Below, in pieces: positions 36,788 through 44,967 of a stretch of DNA of 64,000 bases. Below the pieces are notes generated by a model. That model was given only the letters and a program-made list of their open reading frames with translations, was not told the DNA's origin and searched no databases. A program made the position numbers and the translations under genes. Each line of letters starts with the position of its first letter. Within the stretch, counting starts at the first letter, position 1. This DNA is from Blastopirellula sediminis (GTDB lineage: Bacteria; Planctomycetota; Planctomycetia; Pirellulales; Pirellulaceae): the NCBI RefSeq assembly GCF_020966755.1, contig NZ_JAJKFT010000004.1, positions 1,550,001-1,614,000 on the forward strand. Direction: 5' to 3'.

Positions 36788-38332
36788 TTGAACGTGCGGA
36801 AATCAGTGATCCGAACTCGACTTACGGCATTTGCGACCTTCGCCGCGGTCTTGCTGACCGCTTCCTTGGCGCTGGGGGCGAAGGGGATTTTGCATTTGAA
36901 GGTGATCGACGCCGCGACCAAGGCGCCTCTGGCCGCTCGGATGCACCTGACCAATCCCCGCGGCAATCGCCAGCGAATCCCCGGCGTCCCGAACCTGGAC
37001 GATCACTTTGCGTTTATCGGCGAGCTCCATTTGGAACTAGCCCCCGGCCGGTACACGTTCGTGGTCGAAACCGGGCCGGAATACAAGAATCGGAGCGGCT
37101 ATTTCGAGCTGAAAAGCGGGGACGAAGATAGCAATACGCTGGAGATGCACCGCTACGTCGACATGGCGAAAGATGGCTGGTGGTCCGGCGATTTGTACGT
37201 CGCGCGAGAAGAGCGGGACCTGGAAACGCTGATGCTGTCCGAAGATCTGCACGTCGCGGTTAATCACACGTGGGACAACAAGCAAAACGCCTATGCCGGC
37301 CAGCCGATCGAAGATCCGCTGGCGACCTTCGCCGGCAACCATGCCTGGTGGAAGTTGGGTGGTCGCGACGAGCGGGCAGGGGGGCGAATGCTGATCATCA
37401 ACGCCAACTCGCCGCTGGCGGTGCAATCGGCAAAACCGGAATATCCTGCAACCCTCAGTTACCTGAAGGAATTGAACGGCCAAGAGAAGGTCCATCGCGC
37501 TGTCGACGCCGCGGCGTGGGACTTGCCGCTGTGGATCGCGCATGACGTCGTCGATTCGGTGGTGATCGCCGGGCCGGAGCTCGAAATGAAGGGGGGATCG
37601 AGGAAGATACCGCCTGGTTCGCGTCCGCCAGATCGGCTCCTCTTTCCTGGCGTGCAAGGGAACGCTCGCTGGGCGCAGCAGATCTATTTCCATCTGCTCA
37701 ACTGCGGACTGCGGATTCCTCCGTCGGCCGCCAGCGGATCGGGCACGAGCAACAACCCGCCCGGCTACAACCGCGTTTACGTCCATTTAGATGGAGAGTT
37801 TTCGTACGACGCGTGGTGGCGAGAGCTGGCCGCGGGTCGCGTGGTGGTGAGCAATGGACCGCTGATTCGTCCGGTGGTCGAAGACAAGATGCCGGGAGAC
37901 GTCTTCACCGCGCCGGCCGGGCAGACGCTCGAAATTGATATCGCGCTGAACCTTGGTACCCGCGGCACGATCTCGTATCTCGAAGTGATCAAAAACGGCA
38001 AGGTCGAAGAGGAAGTGTCGCTGGTCGACTACGCGAAGAATCAGGGACACATGCCGAAGCTCCACTTTGAGGAGAGTGGGTGGTTTTGCATCCGCGCGGT
38101 GGAAGAACTGCCGGAGACCTACCGCTTTGGCCTGACCGGGCCGTACTACGTCCAGATTGGGGATCAGCCGCGGATCAGCAAAGCGTCGGCCAAGTTCTTC
38201 TACGACTGGGTGTTTGAACGGGCCGGAGCGATCGACCTGACCGATAGCGAGCAGCGGGACGAAGTGCTGGAAATGCATCGCCAGGCGAGGAACTTTTGGC
38301 GGGATATCTACCAAAAGGCGAATGCCCCCTAG
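36788..38332 (+). CDS. secreted CehA/McbA-like protein without the HxH metal motif
   Basis: This 514-residue protein starts at TTG 36788 or, possibly, GTG 36794; a signal peptide follows (about 11-30). The region GWWSGDLYVAREERDL near residue 130 and SEDLHVAVNHTW align with CehA/McbA-type PHP hydrolases, where the first would read GDLHxH. Here Y137 and A139 replace the two metal His, so metal-dependent hydrolysis may be lost or altered. The C-terminal half is beta-rich. It is predicted to be periplasmic. The next gene is 67 bp downstream on the same strand. Confidence 0.8.
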   Translation: MNVRKSVIRTRLTAFATFAAVLLTASLALGAKGILHLKVIDAATKAPLAARMHLTNPRGNRQRIPGVPNLDDHFAFIGELHLELAPGRYTFVVETGPEYKNRSGYFELKSGDEDSNTLEMHRYVDMAKDGWWSGDLYVAREERDLETLMLSEDLHVAVNHTWDNKQNAYAGQPIEDPLATFAGNHAWWKLGGRDERAGGRMLIINANSPLAVQSAKPEYPATLSYLKELNGQEKVHRAVDAAAWDLPLWIAHDVVDSVVIAGPELEMKGGSRKIPPGSRPPDRLLFPGVQGNARWAQQIYFHLLNCGLRIPPSAASGSGTSNNPPGYNRVYVHLDGEFSYDAWWRELAAGRVVVSNGPLIRPVVEDKMPGDVFTAPAGQTLEIDIALNLGTRGTISYLEVIKNGKVEEEVSLVDYAKNQGHMPKLHFEESGWFCIRAVEELPETYRFGLTGPYYVQIGDQPRISKASAKFFYDWVFERAGAIDLTDSEQRDEVLEMHRQARNFWRDIYQKANAP

Positions 38333-38399
38333 CGGCGACATGCGGCGGCGATTCTCCTGTATACTGGGGGTTTTCACCACGATTTAGCTGATTGCCTGT

Positions 38400-39281
38400 A
38401 TGCTCGCGCCGGCCGATTGGCGGAAGTTGTACCCTTTCGCCTCCCATACGCTCGACCTCGACGGTCAACGTTATCACTACGTTGACGAAGGAGCGGGTAA
38501 GCCCATGCTCTTCGTACATGGGAACCCGACCTGGTCGTTCTATTGGCGGAACTTGATCACGGCGTTTCGCGGGACGCATCGGACGTTAGCAGTCGATCAC
38601 ATCGGCTGCGGGCTGAGCGACAAACCGCAGAACTACGAGTACACGCTCGAGCAGCATATCGAGAACCTGACGCGGTTCCTCGAACGGCTCGACCTGCACA
38701 ACATCACGCTGGCGGTGCATGACTGGGGAGGCGCAATCGGCTTGGGAGCGGCGGTTCGCCAGCCGGAGCGGTTCGAGCGGCTGATCCTGTTCAACACCGG
38801 CGCCTTTCCGCCGCCGTACGTGCCGTGGCGAATTGCGGCGCTCCGGTTTCCGGTGCTGGGCAATGCGGCGATGCGAGGACTGAATCTGTTCGCACGTCCG
38901 GCAATCACGATGGCGACCGAAAAGCCGGAGCGAATGACGCCGGAGGTCGCGGCGGGACTGCTCGCGCCGTATGACAGCTGGACGAATCGAGTGGCGATCG
39001 CACGCTTTGTGCAGGACATCCCGCTTTCGTCGCGACATCCAACTTACGAAACGCTGAAGCAGATCGAGCGTCAACTGCCGGAGCTAGGTCACAAGCCGAT
39101 TCAGATGATCTGGGGAGCGAAGGATTGGTGCTTCACGCTCCAGTGCATGAAACAGTTCCAGACCTACTGGCCCGAAGCGGAGTCGCACCAATTTGACGAC
39201 TGCGGCCACTACGTAGTGGAAGACGCGTACGAGCGAATCATTCCGCTGGTCGAATCCTTTTTACAGCGAACTGCAACATGA
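38400..39281 (+). CDS. alpha/beta hydrolase of the haloalkane-dehalogenase type
   Basis: This 293-residue cytoplasmic hydrolase has FVHGNPTWSFYWRNL (oxyanion-hole region), the nucleophile D108 in VHDWGGAIG, and the catalytic His 270 in CGHYVVED. An Asp nucleophile with a Trp-Gly-Gly environment is the haloalkane-dehalogenase branch, which also includes OleB-type decarboxylases; which reaction it catalyses cannot be told. The first 40 residues lack a signal peptide. The stop overlaps the ATG of the following CitG-like gene by 4 bp, so the two are co-translated; why a hydrolase is linked to that gene is unclear. Confidence 0.88.
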   Translation: MLAPADWRKLYPFASHTLDLDGQRYHYVDEGAGKPMLFVHGNPTWSFYWRNLITAFRGTHRTLAVDHIGCGLSDKPQNYEYTLEQHIENLTRFLERLDLHNITLAVHDWGGAIGLGAAVRQPERFERLILFNTGAFPPPYVPWRIAALRFPVLGNAAMRGLNLFARPAITMATEKPERMTPEVAAGLLAPYDSWTNRVAIARFVQDIPLSSRHPTYETLKQIERQLPELGHKPIQMIWGAKDWCFTLQCMKQFQTYWPEAESHQFDDCGHYVVEDAYERIIPLVESFLQRTAT

Positions 39282-40159
39282 GCGACGATGGCCTGTCGGA
39301 TCAGCGTTGGTCGGAGATGACGATCGGGCAGATGGCGACTTTGGCCTGCCTGTTGGAAGTCAACGCGCCGAAGCCGGGGAATGTGCATCGGGGCGCCGAC
39401 TTTCATGATCTCGGCCTGAACGATTTCGCCGCGAGCGCCGTGGCGATCGGACCCGCGTTTGAAGCGGCCGGCCGCAGCCGGATTGGGCGAACCATTTTGA
39501 CTGCGATCCGAGCGACGCGGCGGTTTGTCGACTCGAACACGAATCTCGGCTTGGTGATGCTGCTCGCTCCGCTGGCGACCGTGCCAGTCAGAGAGCTGAA
39601 TCAGGCGGGGGTCGCCGCGCGTCTGGCCGATTTGAACCAGGATGACGCCGCCGACGTTTACCAGGCGATCGCCATCGCGCAGCCAGGCGGCTTGGGGCAT
39701 GTCGACGAGATGGATGTGCAGGACGCTCCGCCGGCCGATTTGCTGGCGGCGATGAAGTTGGCCGAAGGACGCGACCTGGTCGCTCGGCAGTACGTCAATG
39801 GTTGCGAGCAGGTCTTCGCGGCGGTCCGGTTTTTGACCGATCCGGCGACGGCGAAGTTGCCGCTGTCGGACCGAATTGTCCACGCGCATGTGCGGCAAAT
39901 GGCGGCGTTTCCCGACAGCCTGATCGGGCGGAAATGTGGCGAAGAGATCGCGCAGAAGAGCTCGCTGATGGCCAGCCGCGTGCTGGACGCAGGAGAGCCG
40001 ATCGACGAAGAATACTTTCAGGAGCTGCGGAATCTCGACTTTTGGCTGCGGGCCGACGGCCATCGTCGCAACCCGGGAACCTCGGCCGACATCATTGGTG
40101 CGGCGATCTTCGTCGCGCTGCGTCAGCGGAAGTTGACCTTGCCGCTGCGAGCTTTGTAG
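39278..40159 (+). CDS. triphosphoribosyl-dephospho-CoA synthase-like (CitG/MdcB family)
   Basis: This 293-residue protein is of the CitG/MdcB family, which makes the citrate-lyase or malonate-decarboxylase prosthetic-group precursor. It has NAPKPGNVHRGADFHDLG near residue 30, NLGLVMLLAPL in the middle and RRNPGTSADIIGAA at the C-terminus. No citrate lyase or malonate decarboxylase genes are present. In bacteria with methanopterin-linked C1 transfer, including planctomycetes, CitG-like genes occur in pterin gene islands, and a PTPS homologue follows here after 24 bp. A role in cofactor assembly for that pathway is the best inference. Confidence 0.87.
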   Translation: MSDDGLSDQRWSEMTIGQMATLACLLEVNAPKPGNVHRGADFHDLGLNDFAASAVAIGPAFEAAGRSRIGRTILTAIRATRRFVDSNTNLGLVMLLAPLATVPVRELNQAGVAARLADLNQDDAADVYQAIAIAQPGGLGHVDEMDVQDAPPADLLAAMKLAEGRDLVARQYVNGCEQVFAAVRFLTDPATAKLPLSDRIVHAHVRQMAAFPDSLIGRKCGEEIAQKSSLMASRVLDAGEPIDEEYFQELRNLDFWLRADGHRRNPGTSADIIGAAIFVALRQRKLTLPLRAL

Positions 40160-40183
40160 ACAAGTCCAGGCGGAATAATCGTT

Positions 40184-40675
40184 ATGTCCGAAACGTATTG
40201 GGTACGCATCGCGAAAGACAATCTGGTTTTCAGCGCCGGACATTTCATTACGTTCGGCGGCGGAACCTGCGAGCGCGTCCATGGCCATAACTATCGGGTC
40301 GAAGCGGAGATCTTCGGTCCGCTGGACGAAAACCACTACGTCGTCGACTTTATCGCCGCGCGAGATGCGCTGGCCCAAATCGTCGGCGAGCTTGATCACC
40401 GGATGCTGCTGCCGACCGAGCACCCGCAGATTCGGGTCGTCGCCGACGGCAAGGAGGTGACCGCGACGTTTGAAGATCGGCGTTGGATCTTTCCAGAGTG
40501 CGAATGCGTTTTGCTGCCGGTGCCGAATACGACGACGGAACTGCTGGCGCGATACGTCGGACGCCGTTTATTGGATCTTCTGGAAGAGCGAACCGGCGCT
40601 CGCCCGCAACACATCCGGATCGCCATTGACGAAAATTACGGTCAGTGGGGCGTCTGCGAGTTGCGCGGAGAATAA
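40184..40675 (+). CDS. 6-pyruvoyl-tetrahydropterin synthase homologue (PTPS/QueD family)
   Basis: This 163-residue enzyme has the zinc ligands H20 (FSAGH), H33 and H35 (HGH) and the motif C29-E30-R-V-H33-G-H35. That stretch meets both the C-x3-HGH pattern of QueD (PTPS-I) and the E-x2-HGH pattern of PTPS-III, which replaces dihydroneopterin aldolase in some bacteria; such CExxHGH proteins are thought to do both. The substrate is probably 7,8-dihydroneopterin triphosphate. It lies 24 bp after the CitG-like gene, so a pterin biosynthetic role (folate or methanopterin) is likely; no other queuosine gene is nearby. Confidence 0.9.
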   Translation: MSETYWVRIAKDNLVFSAGHFITFGGGTCERVHGHNYRVEAEIFGPLDENHYVVDFIAARDALAQIVGELDHRMLLPTEHPQIRVVADGKEVTATFEDRRWIFPECECVLLPVPNTTTELLARYVGRRLLDLLEERTGARPQHIRIAIDENYGQWGVCELRGE

Positions 40676-40885
40676 CGATTGCGCCACGGGCCGCGGCTGT
40701 CTGGGCCTCGTCCCTCTCGCGGAGATTGTCTGCGGGTATTACGACCATGCGCGAAATACATCTGAATCTTTCTTGACGACCATTAAGCCGGACCTAGGTT
40801 TGCTTGACGCTAAGGAGCGCCGCATAGATACATTCCCATCTCGTAGCATCGAGACTTTCACGCAATTCGGCAGGACACCCGAAAC

Positions 40886-41365
40886 ATGCAGGTCGAATAC
40901 ATTAACCCGTTCATTCGGTCGATGACCAAAACCTTCGACACGATGCTCGGCTGCGAGATCACGCGAGGCTCCCTCATTCTGGCTTCGGACTTCAAAGGCA
41001 ACTACGACGTTTGCGGCGTGATCGGGCTTTCCGGTCGAGCCCAAGGGGTCGTCGTTGTCAACCTCTCGAAGAGCGTCGCTCTGCAAGCGGCCGCCACGAT
41101 GTTGATGATGGACCCGGCCGAAGTGACCGACCTGAACGAAGACGTCATCGACGCAGTCGGCGAAATCGCCAACATGGTCGCTGGCGCCGCCAAGGCCGAA
41201 CTGGAAGATTTCGAGCTGTCGATCAGCTTGCCGAACGTCGTCGTCGGCTCCCCCCCGGACATTCGCTTCCCGTCGGAAGTGCACGCGATTGCGATCCCGT
41301 TCGAGTGCCCTTGGGGCCCGATGTCGATCAAAGTCGGCTTCGCCCCGGTTCACGCGTCGGCGTAG
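40886..41365 (+). CDS. CheX-like chemotaxis phosphatase
   Basis: This 159-residue protein is of the CheX/FliY/CheC phosphatase family that dephosphorylates CheY-P. The catalytic E-x2-N motif is visible: E93 and N96 in VGEIANMVAG, with flanking AAKAEL typical of CheX. It is a single-domain protein in the cytoplasm. It precedes fliG by 97 bp on the same strand. A weak promoter match (TTGACG, 17 bp, GATACA) lies near 40804-40832. In planctomycetes the swarmer cell is flagellated, which fits; no other che gene is nearby. Confidence 0.88.
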   Translation: MQVEYINPFIRSMTKTFDTMLGCEITRGSLILASDFKGNYDVCGVIGLSGRAQGVVVVNLSKSVALQAAATMLMMDPAEVTDLNEDVIDAVGEIANMVAGAAKAELEDFELSISLPNVVVGSPPDIRFPSEVHAIAIPFECPWGPMSIKVGFAPVHASA

Positions 41366-41422
41366 CTAGCATTGATCCCGATCGGGGCGGCAAAGTTTTC
41401 CTCATCGATACGAACCGCCGCG

Positions 41423-41451
41423 ACGATAAAAGAGGTAAGCGCTTTTATCGT
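41423..41451 (+). promoter_or_regulatory. 10-bp inverted repeat upstream of fliG
   Basis: ACGATAAAAG (41423-41432) and CTTTTATCGT (41442-41451) form a perfect dyad with a 9-nt spacer, ending 11 bp before the fliG ATG, between CheX and FliG. It could be an operator, an RNA hairpin that affects translation of fliG, or an internal processing site. There is no T-run after it. Confidence 0.45.
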
Positions 41452-41462
41452 AGGGAAGGGGC

Positions 41463-42491
41463 ATGCCAAAAGTTCGCGACAACGGGTCTCACCAGACCAA
41501 TCCCAATCTGCGCAAAGCGGCCATCGTCTTGATGAGCCTGCCTGAGGATGACGCCGCCCAACTGATGGGCCGGATGTCTCCGAAGGAAGTGGAGCTCGTC
41601 TGCATCGAGATCGCCCATCTCGATCGACTTACCGGAACCGACCAAGAAGCGGCGATCCTCTCTTTCGCTGAACAGAACCCCAACCAACTTGCTGGCGCCG
41701 GCGGCGGCATCGGTCTGGCCAAGAACCTGGTGACCCGGGCCCTGGGCAAAGGGGCGAATGAGACGCTCGATAACGTTCGCCAGTCGGTCGAATCGATTCC
41801 GTTCGGCTTCCTGCGGAAGGTCGACAGCCAGAACTTGCTGACGTTCATCGTCGACGAACATCCCCAAACCATCGCCCTGATCCTGTCGCACTTGCCGGCG
41901 TCGTACGGCGCCGAGATCATCTCCGGCTTGCCGGCCGATCGCCAGCTGTCGGTCATTCGCCGTATCGCCAACATGGGACAGACGAACCCCGAGGTGATCG
42001 AGGAAGTGGAGAAGGGGCTCGAATCGCGGATGGCGAGCGTCATGAGCCAGTCGTTCGAGAACGCCGGGGGCGTGCCGACCGTCGCCGAGATCCTGAACGT
42101 GACCGATCGCGCTACCGAACGAGCGCTGCTGGAACACCTGGCCCAGGAAGACCCGGACCTGGTCGAAGAGATCCGCCGCTTGATGTTCGTCTTCGACGAC
42201 ATTCAGAAGCTCAGCGACAAAGACATGCAAGCGGTCCTCAAGAACGTCGAAAGCTCGCAGTGGGCGATGGCGCTCAAAGGGGCCAGCCAGGAGCTGCGCG
42301 ACAAAGTCGTCGGCAACATGTCGAAACGTGCGGCGGACATGCTGCTCGAAGAAATGGACTTCCTCGGCGCCGTCAAGGTTTCGGAAGTCGAAGGGGTACA
42401 GCAGCAGATCGTCGACATCGTCCGCCGCCTGGAAGATGCTGGCGAAATCTCCCTCTCGGCGGGAGACGAGGAAGAGCAACTCGTTCAATAG
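41463..42491 (+). CDS. fliG: flagellar motor switch protein FliG
   Basis: This 342-residue rotor protein transmits torque and switching signals. It has the N-terminal FliF-binding region, the middle EHPQ motif (132-135) in DEHPQTIALILSHL, and the C-terminal charged helix with MFVFDDIQKL, where charged residues interact with MotA. Length is normal. It lies near CheX, but not in a typical fliF-fliG-fliH cluster. The C-terminus is followed by a 28-bp inverted repeat. Confidence 0.95.
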   Translation: MPKVRDNGSHQTNPNLRKAAIVLMSLPEDDAAQLMGRMSPKEVELVCIEIAHLDRLTGTDQEAAILSFAEQNPNQLAGAGGGIGLAKNLVTRALGKGANETLDNVRQSVESIPFGFLRKVDSQNLLTFIVDEHPQTIALILSHLPASYGAEIISGLPADRQLSVIRRIANMGQTNPEVIEEVEKGLESRMASVMSQSFENAGGVPTVAEILNVTDRATERALLEHLAQEDPDLVEEIRRLMFVFDDIQKLSDKDMQAVLKNVESSQWAMALKGASQELRDKVVGNMSKRAADMLLEEMDFLGAVKVSEVEGVQQQIVDIVRRLEDAGEISLSAGDEEEQLVQ

Positions 42492-42500
42492 CCAGGCGAA

Positions 42501-42638
42501 TCGTAGCCCGAGGCGCAAGCCGAGGGAAAGCGGATGGCCTATCGCGAAGAGAAGCTATCCGCATTGCGGCTTGAATGACCGTCGAATCTTGTTTCGCTAT
42601 TCCAACCACATTCCCTCGGCTTGCGCCTCGGGCTACGA
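42501..42638. repeat. 138-bp element with perfect 28-bp inverted ends
   Basis: Positions 42501-42528 (TCGTAGCCCGAGGCGCAAGC onward) are the exact reverse complement of 42611-42638. The 82 bp between them contain a shorter dyad (GCGGAT near 42531 and ATCCGC near 42556). It sits between fliG and an MBL gene and has no coding capacity. It resembles REP/BIME-type or miniature mobile elements. Confidence 0.85.
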
Positions 42639-42728
42639 TCGGTCGACAGGGTCGAAAGCATGGGAGTTTGGTCTCGCCGCGCATAGAATAGGTAGAGACC
42701 TAGCTCGACATCCCTGAAGAGATCCCCC

Positions 42729-43751
42729 ATGTCGATTCGTTACGAAGTCTTAGGCCCGCCCGGTCGCGACAACGCGCTGATGGTGACGGTCAATTCGGGG
42801 CATGGGCTGCATCGGTTGCTGTTCGATTGCGGCGATGGGGTCTTTTCGACGATCTCGATCGCCGACCTCCAGTTGATCGAGGGACTCTTCTTCTCCCACT
42901 TTCACTTCGACCATATCGCTGGCTTCGATACCTTTTTCCGGATGAACTGGGGGCGGACCGATGCGCCGGTTCGCATCTTTGGACCAAGCGATACCCGCGA
43001 GATCGTGCATCATCGATTACAAGGAGTAACGTGGAACCTGGTGTCGGAGATCCCGGGCGAGTTTCGCGTCACTTGTCTTGACGGCGAACGTCTGATTACG
43101 ACCGGCTACAAGACCTGCGAAGGTTTTCGGATTGAACGCCTGATTGGTTCCGAGGACTTCGACGGAGTCATCTATCGAACCGAGACCTTTGAAGTCGCCG
43201 CGATGCCGCTGCCGCATGGAACGGTCAGCATGGGATATGTGGTCCGAGAGCTTCCGCGGCAGAATGTGGATCTCAGCGTTCTGAAGGAGCTTGGTTTAAA
43301 GCCGGGGGCTTGGCTCAAAGCGGTCAAGGACGAAGCGAGACCGGACGCCGAAATTATCGATACAACCATCGGACCGAAGTCGCTCGGCGAACTGCGCAGC
43401 AAGTTGCTGGTCACCCATAGCGGCGAGAGTATCGCCTATCTGACCGACTTCTGGCTCGATAGTGAAGAGACGGAAGATCGTTTGCTCAAGATGCTGGCGG
43501 GATGTCGCGTGATGGTCTGCGAAAACAACTACGCCGATGCGGAACTGGAACTGGCCCGCAAGAACTACCACATGACTTCGTCCGAAGTCGGGCGCCTGGC
43601 GGCCAAGGTACAGCCGGAAGAGCTAATCGTGTTTCACGTCTCCGATCGCTACACGCCGCCTGAGCTGCTGGCTCAATTAAGCGAGGTCCAGCAGCATTTC
43701 CCCAAGGCGACGTTCCCGGCGGCCTGGATGGAAGCTATTTCTCAAAGGTGA
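42729..43751 (+). CDS. metallo-beta-lactamase-fold hydrolase (RNase Z-like)
   Basis: This 340-residue protein has the binuclear-metal motif H57-x-H59-x-D61-H62 in FFSHFHFDHIAGFD, and further ligands probably in LPHGTVSMG and a C-terminal VFHVSDR. The layout is that of the RNase Z/ElaC branch of the metallo-beta-lactamase family, so the substrate could be a tRNA 3' trailer, although related proteins act on phosphodiesters. It is cytoplasmic. It converges with the HAD gene, with a 17-bp overlap of the two coding ends. Confidence 0.87.
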   Translation: MSIRYEVLGPPGRDNALMVTVNSGHGLHRLLFDCGDGVFSTISIADLQLIEGLFFSHFHFDHIAGFDTFFRMNWGRTDAPVRIFGPSDTREIVHHRLQGVTWNLVSEIPGEFRVTCLDGERLITTGYKTCEGFRIERLIGSEDFDGVIYRTETFEVAAMPLPHGTVSMGYVVRELPRQNVDLSVLKELGLKPGAWLKAVKDEARPDAEIIDTTIGPKSLGELRSKLLVTHSGESIAYLTDFWLDSEETEDRLLKMLAGCRVMVCENNYADAELELARKNYHMTSSEVGRLAAKVQPEELIVFHVSDRYTPPELLAQLSEVQQHFPKATFPAAWMEAISQR

Positions 43752-44751
43752 AGATCTGCTTCCAGTCGTCCTTCATGCTGATCACGACCCAGCCCTTCTT
43801 CTCCGCTTCTTCCATCAGATCTTGCGGGAAATTGCCAAACTTGGTGTCGGGCATGCCGTTGGCGGGGCCATAGGCGTATTCCCGTTTGGCGTCATCGTGG
43901 AAGACGAGCATCTTCAGGCTGAGCCCTTCGCCGGCGCTGGTCCATTCGAGCATCTCGCGATCGCCGCCGGAATTGCCGAATGACGCGATCGGGCGCTTGC
44001 CGATGAAGCGGTTGATACCGACCGGCTTGCCGTCGTGGTCATCGATGAAGTCGATCTCCGGCAGACGCATCAGGACCGGCCCGCCCTCTTTCATTTCGAA
44101 CTTCGTTTTGGTGGTGGAGCCGACGACCTGGTCGGAGGGAATGCCATAGCAGCCGAGCGTGATCGGACGCATGAATTCAATGCCGCCGCCGGAGACGATA
44201 AAGGTCTTGAAGCCGTTGGCGCGGAGGTATTCGAGCAACTCGACCATCGGCTTGAAGGTGCACTGCGTGTAAGGCTGCTGGAAGCGGGGATGGCGATGAG
44301 TGGCGAACCACTCTTTGACGACCGCTTCAAAGTCGGTCGTCGTGATGTCGGTGTGCGACGCCAGGACCAGATCGACCAGACCCTTTTGCCCGGTAAAGGA
44401 CAACGCTTGCAGATCGTTATCAAGGACCGCCTTGAATGGCTGCTGGTCTTTCCACTCGGGGTGCGTCGGCGCTAACGCCTTCACGCGGTCGATCGCGAAC
44501 GCCATCTGCGTGTACATCGGGTGTTCGGTCCAAAGAGTGCCGTCGTTGTCGAATGTCGCGATCCGATCGGCGACCGGGACGAAGTCGGGCGAGTTCTCGT
44601 CGGTCACTTTCGCGACGAAATCGACGATCGCCTTCTTCGCGGCGGTGTTGTTCCACGACGGCAAGACGTCTTGCGCGACTAACAACGCAGGAAGGAGCAG
44701 GAGCGTGGCGAGGGCCGAAACCGCCCAGCGACCGTTAGTTCGATTGATCAT
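43735..44751 (-). CDS. secreted HAD-superfamily phosphatase
   Basis: This protein of about 338 residues belongs to the HAD superfamily, phosphoserine-phosphatase-like branch, with motif I FDNDGTLW (D68, D70). The start is placed at the ATG at 44751 because AGGA lies at a proper distance and a signal peptide (VSALATLLLLPALLVA) then begins; a codon 15 bp upstream is the alternative. It is probably a periplasmic phosphatase that salvages phosphate. Motif III and IV are spread in the second half (FGNSGGDREM). Confidence 0.88.
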   Translation of the reverse strand: MINRTNGRWAVSALATLLLLPALLVAQDVLPSWNNTAAKKAIVDFVAKVTDENSPDFVPVADRIATFDNDGTLWTEHPMYTQMAFAIDRVKALAPTHPEWKDQQPFKAVLDNDLQALSFTGQKGLVDLVLASHTDITTTDFEAVVKEWFATHRHPRFQQPYTQCTFKPMVELLEYLRANGFKTFIVSGGGIEFMRPITLGCYGIPSDQVVGSTTKTKFEMKEGGPVLMRLPEIDFIDDHDGKPVGINRFIGKRPIASFGNSGGDREMLEWTSAGEGLSLKMLVFHDDAKREYAYGPANGMPDTKFGNFPQDLMEEAEKKGWVVISMKDDWKQIFTFEK

Positions 44752-44891
44752 CGGTTGTTTCCTCATTGAGGCGAATGGAGAGCCAATTCCCAGCTATTTG
44801 ACTGACCGCGGCGCCCGTATCCGCGTCCATTTATCGTAGCGGCGTAACGCATGGAATTCGAACGAATTTCGACGCGTTCCTGGCAAATGAA

Positions 44892-44923
44892 GAGTTCGGC
44901 CGCGGTTGATTGCGACCGAACTC
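44892..44923 (-). terminator. stem-loop downstream of the sulfatase
   Basis: GAGTTCGGCCGC (44892-44903) and GCGACCGAACTC (44912-44923) make a 12-bp stem with one G-U wobble, 45-76 nt past the sulfatase stop. No T-tract follows, so it may be a weak terminator or an mRNA 3' end protector. Confidence 0.5.
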
Positions 44924-44967
44924 AAAGGACGACTTTCCCTTTGCTTAAGGCAGGGAGTGAGCTATCG

